In this document: positions 1 to 4,073 of the stretch, piece by piece | Layout of the letters: each line of letters opens with the position of its first letter | Numbering within the stretch: the stretch's first letter is position 1 | Assembly: GCA_021810175.1 (NCBI GenBank) | Contig: JAJZJJ010000218.1 | Coordinates: 1 to 5,926, forward strand | Source: Acidobacteriota bacterium | GTDB lineage: Bacteria; Acidobacteriota; Terriglobia; Terriglobales; Acidobacteriaceae | Length of the DNA: 5,926 nucleotides | Direction: 5' to 3' | Made by a program: the position numbers and the translations under genes | The notes under the pieces: model-generated | What the model was told of the DNA's origin: nothing | The model's input: the letters and a program-made list of their open reading frames with translations, nothing else | The model's database searches: none

Positions 1-548
1 CGGTTGAACAGGTGCGAAGCCAGATCGCGCTTCCACTCGTTGAAATCCCCCAGGACGATCTTCGGTCCATCCAGATCTCCATCCGTGAAGACCTGCCGCC
101 GGAACAGCTCCCGCGCCTGAATGCGCCGCTCGAAAATCGCCGTTCCCAGGTGAATGTTGAACAGATGCAGCCGCAACCCCTCGTCGATCCGCACGTCCGC
201 CCGCAGACATCCGCGCCGCTCGCGTCCTGGAACCGACACGTCGTGGTGCCGCGCGTCATGAATTGGAAACCGTGACAGCAGCAAATTTCCGTACGCTCCC
301 CCACGATGCCGGCGGGTCTCGCCCATCTGCGCGTGATATCCCAGCTCCTCGGCCAGGTACCGCGCCTGATTGCGATCCCGCTGCCGTCCCTCGCGGCTCA
401 CCACTTCCTGTAGAGCCACAATGTCCGCATCGAGTTCGCGCAGCACATCCGCAATGCGATCCGGACGCACGCGTCCGTCGATCCCGCGGCACTTGTGCAC
501 GTTGTAAGTAGCCACGCGCACACGCCTGGTTCTGGATTGATTTTTCAT
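1..548 (-). CDS. Endonuclease/exonuclease/phosphatase (EEP) family protein, YbhP-like, C-terminus cut by window edge
   Basis: This is a metal-dependent phosphohydrolase of the EEP (DNase I-like) fold. The true substrate in this subgroup is unknown and may be nucleic acid, a phospholipid or another phosphoester. The visible 182 residues carry the family signatures in order: TYNVH with Asn16, LQEV with the metal-binding Glu48, the YGNLLLSR strand, FNIHLG with His133, and GDFNEW with Asp168 and Asn170. The terminal catalytic His motif should lie beyond the left edge; about 60-80 residues are missing if it matches E. coli YbhP (about 250 aa). The start is the ATG at 548. It has no clear Shine-Dalgarno sequence, and in-frame GTG codons 10-12 residues later are less likely alternatives. 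It lies 44 bp downstream of the PLD-family gene on the same strand, a pairing that resembles E. coli ybhP-clsB. The family assignment is firm; the biochemical role is not. Confidence 0.93.
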   Translation of the reverse strand, partial: MKNQSRTRRVRVATYNVHKCRGIDGRVRPDRIADVLRELDADIVALQEVVSREGRQRDRNQARYLAEELGYHAQMGETRRHRGGAYGNLLLSRFPIHDARHHDVSVPGRERRGCLRADVRIDEGLRLHLFNIHLGTAIFERRIQARELFRRQVFTDGDLDGPKIVLGDFNEWKRDLASHLFN

Positions 549-591
549 TCGGGGGGAGACCGCTCGGGTAGGGGAAGCCACTGCTGGTTAC

Positions 592-597
592 ATTATA
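592..597 (-). promoter_or_regulatory. Possible -10 box (TATAAT) for the EEP gene
   Basis: Read leftward, a perfect TATAAT hexamer overlaps the TAA stop codon of the PLD gene. A start site about seven bases on would give a leader of roughly 35-40 nt before the ATG at 548. The best hexamer at 17-bp spacing (TTCAAG) matches the -35 consensus at only three of six positions, so this may be chance in an AT-richer gap. If real, the EEP gene could be transcribed independently as well as by readthrough. Confidence 0.3.
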
Positions 598-2065
598 GGT
601 TACTTCCTGCGTTGCTTGAATCTCCCGTCGTATCTCGTTGTTTCCCCGCACGATACAGACGCAGCGCCTTCAGCAGCAGCGTCACCGCCAGCCATCCCGC
701 GCATCCCGCGGCCACATACGCGCTGGTCCTCGGGAAGAACGCCGCCAGGGCCCCGGCGCACAGCAGCAGCAGCGCCGTGAACAGCATAATCGGCGCCTCG
801 GCCGGCCCCAGCAGCCGCGGCCGCGTAATCGCCACTCCCGCCGTGCTGCCCATCGCAATGGCGCCCGTGGCCACTCGGCCCGCGCTGCTCCGCGCTCGGC
901 CGCGCATCGCCCGCTGTCTCCGCCGCGCCTCCAGAGGAACCACCTTCGTCCCCGCGCTCAACACAATCTCCGTCGCATTCGCCAGATCGTCCAGATACAT
1001 CTGCCGCATGGCCCGCGCAAATCCGGCATCTTCCACCACCACATCCAGTTCGTAGTTGCTCACCCAACTGGCCAGGTTCAGGTTCGTCGATCCCACCCGC
1101 GCCCAGCGGTCGTCCACCACCGCCGTCTTGGCGTGCAGCATCGATCCGTTCCACTCGAAGATCCGCACCCCCGCCTCCAGCAGCGTTCGATAGCCCACCC
1201 GCGAAAGCGCCCGCACCACCGGAATATCGCTCGTCCGTGGCAGCAGCAGCCGCACATCCACTCCATCCAGCGCCGCCGATCGCAGCGCCTGCACAAATGA
1301 GGGAGTCGCAAAAAAGTATGCGTCCGTCAGCCAGAACGACCGAATCGCCACCGCCGTCAGCATCAGGTCCAGCCGGTAGAGCCCTCCATGCCCCGGTTCG
1401 CCCGGAACGATGCGCAGCGGCACCATTCCCGCCGCCTGTCCCGCACCAGTGCTGCTCGCCGTCGCGGACGCATCCTCCGCGTCCGCTGGCCAGCTTCCGC
1501 CCACCAGCCCCCACATCCGCCGGAACGTCCGCTCCAGTTCCCGCACGGCCGGTCCTTCGATCCTCACTCCCGTGTCGCGCCACGGCGGCCTGCCCCGGCG
1601 CGCGTCGCCCACCCACACGTCGCTCACGCACAGCCCCGCCACGAATCCAATTTCCCCGTCCACCACGATGATCTTTCGATGGTCCCGCCCAATCGACCCC
1701 GTCGGGTCCACCAACCGCATAGGACGAAAGCACCGCACCTCCACGCCCGCTTTGCGCAACCGTCGCCAGAACAAAAACGATGCCGCGCCCAGTCCGCCGA
1801 ACCAGTCGTAAATCAGCCGCACCCGCACGCCCTCGCGCGCCTTCGTCTCCAGCAGCCGCGCAAACTCCAGACCCGTCGCATCCGACCGGAAGGAATACGT
1901 CTCGAAGCAGATCTCCTTCTTTGCGCCCCGCATCGCTTCCATCCATGCCGGATAGTTTTCCGCCGCATCGCGCAGCAGTTGCACCGCGTTGCCAGGGATC
2001 AGCGGCGCTCCCGCCATCCGCTGCAGCGCACGGTCCGCCACACGCACCGCCATATCGCGCGGCAC
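593..2065 (-). CDS. Phospholipase D-superfamily protein, cardiolipin synthase-like (ClsB-type), with a C-terminal two-helix membrane tail
   Basis: This is a likely phosphatidyltransferase that makes cardiolipin or a related lipid at the inner membrane. Two HKD motifs define the catalytic pair. Numbered from an upstream ATG at 2122, they are H148-R-K150 with D155 and H330-A-K332 with D337, the second followed by GSTNLN. The lead-in NAVQLLRDAAENYPAW and CFETYSF is typical of bacterial cardiolipin synthases. A Ser/Ala/Gly-rich linker (about 212-232) separates the halves. After a basic stretch (RRRQRAMRGRARS), two hydrophobic segments at about 444-463 and 467-485 end the protein; E. coli ClsB (413 aa) has no such tail as far as I recall. 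I chose the GTG at 2065 because GAGGAG lies 5 nt before it, giving 490 aa. The ATGs at 2122, 2098 and 2053 lack well-placed ribosome sites, although 2122 would give 509 aa. It is first in a leftward pair with the EEP gene. The family is sure; the exact substrate is not. Confidence 0.95.
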   Translation of the reverse strand: MPRDMAVRVADRALQRMAGAPLIPGNAVQLLRDAAENYPAWMEAMRGAKKEICFETYSFRSDATGLEFARLLETKAREGVRVRLIYDWFGGLGAASFLFWRRLRKAGVEVRCFRPMRLVDPTGSIGRDHRKIIVVDGEIGFVAGLCVSDVWVGDARRGRPPWRDTGVRIEGPAVRELERTFRRMWGLVGGSWPADAEDASATASSTGAGQAAGMVPLRIVPGEPGHGGLYRLDLMLTAVAIRSFWLTDAYFFATPSFVQALRSAALDGVDVRLLLPRTSDIPVVRALSRVGYRTLLEAGVRIFEWNGSMLHAKTAVVDDRWARVGSTNLNLASWVSNYELDVVVEDAGFARAMRQMYLDDLANATEIVLSAGTKVVPLEARRRQRAMRGRARSSAGRVATGAIAMGSTAGVAITRPRLLGPAEAPIMLFTALLLLCAGALAAFFPRTSAYVAAGCAGWLAVTLLLKALRLYRAGKQRDTTGDSSNAGSNL

Positions 2066-2070
2066 CGTCA

Positions 2071-2076
2071 CTCCTC
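2071..2076 (-). promoter_or_regulatory. Ribosome binding site GAGGAG deciding the PLD gene start
   Basis: GAGGAG on the minus strand is separated by TGACG (5 nt) from a GTG at 2065. It is the only strong Shine-Dalgarno sequence near the 5' end of the gene, and it lies 17 nt from the next ATG (2053), too far to serve it. This favours the GTG start over upstream ATGs. Confidence 0.55.
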
Positions 2077-2222
2077 GATCTGATACAAGCCCTGCCATCC
2101 ACCATCCCCGGGCCTGGCCCATCCCGAGCTAAACCCGTTTTCGACGCGCCTCGAAGTTCCGGCAGCAACCGATCTACCGGACAGCAAACGATACTCCACT
2201 GCGGCCTCCCAGGGGCAGTTTC

Positions 2223-2231
2223 TGCTACTGT
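2223..2231 (+). promoter_or_regulatory. Possible extended -10 element for the DoxX-like gene (leaderless transcript?)
   Basis: TGCTACTGT fits the extended -10 pattern TGnTAnnnT and ends only 7 nt before the ATG at 2239. Transcription would then begin at or next to the start codon. That is consistent with the lack of any Shine-Dalgarno sequence immediately upstream of this ATG. No -35 hexamer is recognisable at normal spacing. A very similar TGCTACGCT lies upstream of shc. Confidence 0.3.
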
Positions 2232-2238
2232 TGGCTGC

Positions 2239-3057
2239 ATGAAAACAACCCTCCCCGGCCGGATCGTCTTTGGCGGGGCTGCCGTGCTCTTCGGAGTCAT
2301 CGCGCTCCTGTGGCACGACGCCAACGCATGGCAGAACGTGCACCACCTCTGGAGCCTGCCCTTTGGCGTTGCCATCGGCGTCTGCCTCATGGCCGCTCAG
2401 ATCGCTGGCGGCATCGGCATCCAGCATCCCCGGACCCTGCGCGCGGCCTCGGTGGTGCTGGCCGTGGTCTATCTGTGCTTCTCCTTCGCCTGCGTTCCGG
2501 ACATCGTTGCCGCCGCCGATGTCTACGACAAATACGGCTGCAGCTTTCTGATGTTCCTCTCATTCTTCTGGGGCGCGGCGGCGCTGTACGCTGCAACGGA
2601 AACGAATCTCCAGCGAGCGGTGCTGCTGGGCCGCGTCGTGCGGATCGGCCTCGGCATCTCCGCCATCTCCTTTACCCTCGGCCAGGCGCTGCTGCTGCGC
2701 GGAACCGCTCAGGGCGTGCCAAAGTGGCTTCCGCCGGGACAGATGTTCTGGGCTGTCGTCACCACGGTTGCCTTTGCCCTCGCCGCCATAGCGATCCTCA
2801 TCAACCGCCATGCCCGCGTGGCCATGCGCCTGATGACCGTGATGGTCGGGCTCTTTGCCCTGCTGGTCTGGATTCCGCAGCTCATCGCCCACCCGCAGGG
2901 CCACTTCCTCTGGTCGGAACTGGCCGAAACCCTGCTGGTCACAGGAGCAACCTGGGTAGTGGCGGACCTCGGGGTGGTCTTAGACAGACGCGCGGCTGAC
3001 GCGGGCGATTTGGCGAAAGAACGCCCGGCAGAGAAGGAAGCACCGGTCGGCGATTGA
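2239..3057 (+). CDS. DoxX-like polytopic inner-membrane protein
   Basis: The 272-residue protein shows about eight hydrophobic segments, near residues 8-25, 41-61, 69-92, 103-119, 133-153, 169-188, 195-216 and 227-248. It ends in a charged cytoplasmic-looking tail (RRAADAGDLAKERPAEKEAP). The first half, with RIVFGGAAVLFGVIALLWHD, an AQIAGG repeat-like second helix and a YDKYG motif before helix four, resembles DoxX-like/SURF4-type membrane proteins that are common in Acidobacteria. I assign that family by general pattern only. The second half may be a divergent internal duplication. DoxX relatives have been linked to redox or sulfur metabolism, but no catalytic residues are visible here and no function can be given. 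The ATG at 2239 is chosen because hydrophobic sequence starts right after it and the upstream frame is antisense to the PLD gene. It has no Shine-Dalgarno sequence. It is divergent from the PLD gene and convergent with the YceI gene. Confidence 0.88.
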   Translation: MKTTLPGRIVFGGAAVLFGVIALLWHDANAWQNVHHLWSLPFGVAIGVCLMAAQIAGGIGIQHPRTLRAASVVLAVVYLCFSFACVPDIVAAADVYDKYGCSFLMFLSFFWGAAALYAATETNLQRAVLLGRVVRIGLGISAISFTLGQALLLRGTAQGVPKWLPPGQMFWAVVTTVAFALAAIAILINRHARVAMRLMTVMVGLFALLVWIPQLIAHPQGHFLWSELAETLLVTGATWVVADLGVVLDRRAADAGDLAKERPAEKEAPVGD

Positions 3058-3072
3058 CGGCCAAAACCAAAA

Positions 3073-3093
3073 GCCCCCGGCAAAACCGGAGGC
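3073..3093. terminator. Probable bidirectional Rho-independent terminator
   Basis: GCCCCCGG and CCGGAGGC form an 8-bp stem with one mismatch around a CAAAA loop, between the stop codons of two converging genes (3057 and 3122). On the minus strand the hairpin is followed by TTTTGGTTTTGG, a good U-rich tail for the YceI gene. On the plus strand it is followed by the weaker CTTT, so termination in that direction is less certain. Confidence 0.75.
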
Positions 3094-3121
3094 CTTTGCA
3101 TTCCGCAACTACCCGAGTCGG

Positions 3122-3700
3122 TTACTGCTTTTCGACGTCGAGGTTGATCGTCAGCTGCACGCTATCGCTGACCATGGCATTGGGCATTTGGGGTTCGAGG
3201 CCGAAGTCGTCGCGGTTGATCGTAGTCGTGGCTTCGAAGCCCTCGTGAATCTTCTTGTCCATACCCACAATCTGCTTGGTCGGGCCGTCCACGTTGAGCA
3301 CCACTGGCTTCGTGATCCCCTTGATCGTCAGATTGCCCTTCACCAGCAGCCCCTTGCCGCCCTTTGTCACGCTGGTGCTTTTAAAGGTTGCGGTGGGGTA
3401 TTTGGCCACGTCGAAGAAGTGGGGGCCCTTCAGGTCGTTGTCGCGCATGGTGACGCCCGTGTTCACTCCGGTGACGTCGATCGTGGCCGTCACGGTGGAT
3501 TTGGTGACGTCCTGATTGTTGTAGACGATCGTGGCGTGTACAGGTCCGAAGCGTCCGGTAACGTTGGTGATGCTCAGGTGCTTCACGGTGAAGTTCACCT
3601 GGCTGTGCATCGGATCGCTCTTCCAGGTAGTGGTCGTCTGTGCCATGGCAAAGGGCGCGGTGCAGGCCAGCAGCGCCAGCGCGAGGGTACGAAGCTTCAT
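3122..3700 (-). CDS. YceI family periplasmic lipid/polyisoprenoid-binding protein
   Basis: The 192-residue precursor begins with a clear Sec signal peptide (MKLRTLALALLACTAPFAMA, cleavage predicted after residue 20 at AMA-Q). The mature part has the YceI lipocalin-like beta-barrel pattern throughout: W26..DP.HS at 29-33, VKH at 39-41, GRFG at 49-52, MRDNDLKGPHFFD with KYPTATFKS at 85-108, GNLTIKGITKPVVL at 122-135, and INRDDFGLEP at 161-170. Family members bind long isoprenoid chains or amphiphiles in the periplasm; the T. thermophilus relative was crystallised with a polyisoprenoid. Length is normal and the gene looks intact. The start is supported by AAAGGA 8 nt upstream. It is monocistronic in this window, divergent from shc, and followed by a strong hairpin terminator. 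An isoprenoid-related role alongside Shc is attractive but is only inference from adjacency. Confidence 0.96.
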   Translation of the reverse strand: MKLRTLALALLACTAPFAMAQTTTTWKSDPMHSQVNFTVKHLSITNVTGRFGPVHATIVYNNQDVTKSTVTATIDVTGVNTGVTMRDNDLKGPHFFDVAKYPTATFKSTSVTKGGKGLLVKGNLTIKGITKPVVLNVDGPTKQIVGMDKKIHEGFEATTTINRDDFGLEPQMPNAMVSDSVQLTINLDVEKQ

Positions 3701-3708
3701 GAATTAGA

Positions 3709-3714
3709 TCCTTT
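3709..3714 (-). promoter_or_regulatory. Ribosome binding site of the YceI gene
   Basis: AAAGGA on the minus strand lies 8 nt before the ATG at 3700, the best-placed Shine-Dalgarno sequence in the window. It confirms the start that gives an intact signal peptide. Confidence 0.7.
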
Positions 3715-3860
3715 CGGAGATTGAGACTGCTCAGGGGAGAGATTCGTTAGAAGTAGACTCGGGACAACAAGCTTCTGATTCAAAAAGGAGTTACATTTCT
3801 GCGCTGGGCGGATCTTCCGGCCAATGGCCCAGGGTTCCTGGAGGGGTTGGGGCAGCCGAA

Positions 3861-3880
3861 TCCTGGTTCCAGGAACAGGA
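3861..3880. repeat. Operator-like dyad centred on GTTCC-A-GGAAC
   Basis: The 11-base perfect palindrome GTTCCAGGAAC (3866-3876) is extended on both sides by TCCT and AGGA, with a single unpaired G. The result is a near-perfect 20-base dyad in the middle of the divergent promoter region. Its size and symmetry fit a dimeric repressor site or a small hairpin. No regulator is identified. Confidence 0.45.
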
Positions 3881-3942
3881 CGGTTGAGGCCGCCTGGGAG
3901 TTTCACCTCCCCGCCAGGGCATCCCCGAGTCGCCCGATTTTA

Positions 3943-3971
3943 CCAAAACCTGTTTCGCAAAACGGTTTTGG
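3943..3971. repeat. Inverted repeat copy 1 upstream of shc (CCAAAACC ... GGTTTTGG)
   Basis: Perfect 8-bp arms CCAAAACC and GGTTTTGG flank a 13-base centre. The arms extend inward by four more pairs (GTTT with AAAC) if one T is bulged. It is AT-rich within a GC-rich region and lies 63 bp before a second, related copy, measured at both the left and right arms. Confidence 0.7.
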
Positions 3972-3991
3972 AAGACAAGAGGCCCGAACTC

Positions 3992-4000
3992 TGCTACGCT
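3992..4000 (+). promoter_or_regulatory. Possible extended -10 element of the shc promoter
   Basis: TGCTACGCT fits TGnTAnnnT. Transcription would start around 4006-4008, at the left edge of the second inverted repeat, placing copy 1 just upstream of the core promoter and copy 2 over the first transcribed bases. TTGGAA at 3968-3973 is the nearest -35-like hexamer but is spaced 21 bp from TACGCT, too far for standard spacing. Confidence 0.3.
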
Positions 4001-4006
4001 TCTCGT

Positions 4007-4040
4007 CAAAACCGTTTCTACAATGCGGTTTTGGAAAACC
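4007..4040. repeat. Inverted repeat copy 2 upstream of shc, with an extra alternative arm
   Basis: CAAAACCG (4007-4014) and CGGTTTTG (4026-4033) are perfect 8-bp arms around an 11-base centre. A further AAAACC at 4035-4040 can also pair with the same GGTTTT (4027-4032), leaving only GG between them. The element therefore has two mutually exclusive foldings. An in-frame ATG (4023) sits in the centre of the first fold. Confidence 0.7.
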
Positions 4041-4063
4041 AATCCCTGGGTTCCGGAGAAAGC

Positions 4064-4069
4064 AGGCGG
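4064..4069 (+). promoter_or_regulatory. Probable ribosome binding site of shc
   Basis: AGGCGG lies 4 nt before the GTG at 4074, and GGAGA at 4055-4059 lies 14 nt before it. Spacing is slightly short for the first and long for the second, so initiation may be modest. The alternative in-frame ATG at 4023 has no purine-rich site in front of it. Confidence 0.4.
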
Positions 4070-4073
4070 CGCA

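Larger units (their letters stand above)
3701..4073. promoter_or_regulatory. Divergent intergenic region between the YceI gene and shc
   Basis: This 373-bp stretch must hold the promoters of both genes. The YceI-proximal part (3716-3810) is AT-richer but shows no convincing -35/-10 pair on the minus strand. The middle (3811-3940) is GC-rich with several short dyads: GGCC-AAT-GGCC at 3819-3829, GTTCCTGG paired with CCAGGAAC (3834-3841 and 3869-3876), and the compact dyad listed at 3861-3880. The shc-proximal part (3941-4040) turns AT-rich and carries the two AAAACC/GGTTTT inverted repeats. I see no convincing protein gene. A 77-codon open frame at 3847-4077 has mixed codon use unlike its neighbours. 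Confidence 0.7.

Noticed and set aside
2066..2222. Search for promoters or operators in the PLD/DoxX-like divergent region
   Set aside because: Only weak hexamers were found (for example GATACT near 2190 on the plus strand and TATCGT at 2193-2188 on the minus strand), none with a matching -35, so no call is made.
1780..2238. Upstream in-frame extension of the DoxX-like gene to an ATG at 1780
   Set aside because: The extension is antisense to the PLD coding region and reads as Pro/Ser/Arg-rich sequence. The membrane protein proper begins at the ATG at 2239.
600..2390. A 596-codon minus-strand frame overlapping the PLD gene in another frame
   Set aside because: The translation is Gly/Ala/Arg-rich without domain signatures, and the same DNA encodes both HKD motifs in the accepted frame.
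3061..3088. CCAAAACC and CAAAACCG octamers near the terminator, matching arms of the shc repeats
   Set aside because: They are part of the terminator's A/T-rich flank and loop, have no inverted partners and are not spaced like the shc repeats. Coincidence is the simpler reading.
3188..3724. A 178-codon plus-strand frame opposite the YceI gene
   Set aside because: It is His/Val/Gly-rich shadow sequence; the minus strand has a signal peptide, a ribosome site and full YceI motifs.
3781..3803. Strong AAAAAGGAG sequence on the plus strand suggesting a small gene
   Set aside because: No ATG, GTG or TTG follows at a workable distance; only a CTG at about 8 nt is present, which is not adequate support for a start.
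3716..3810. Possible -35/-10 for the YceI gene (for example TTGTTG followed by TAACGA on the minus strand)
   Set aside because: The spacing and the -10 match are too poor to support a promoter call.
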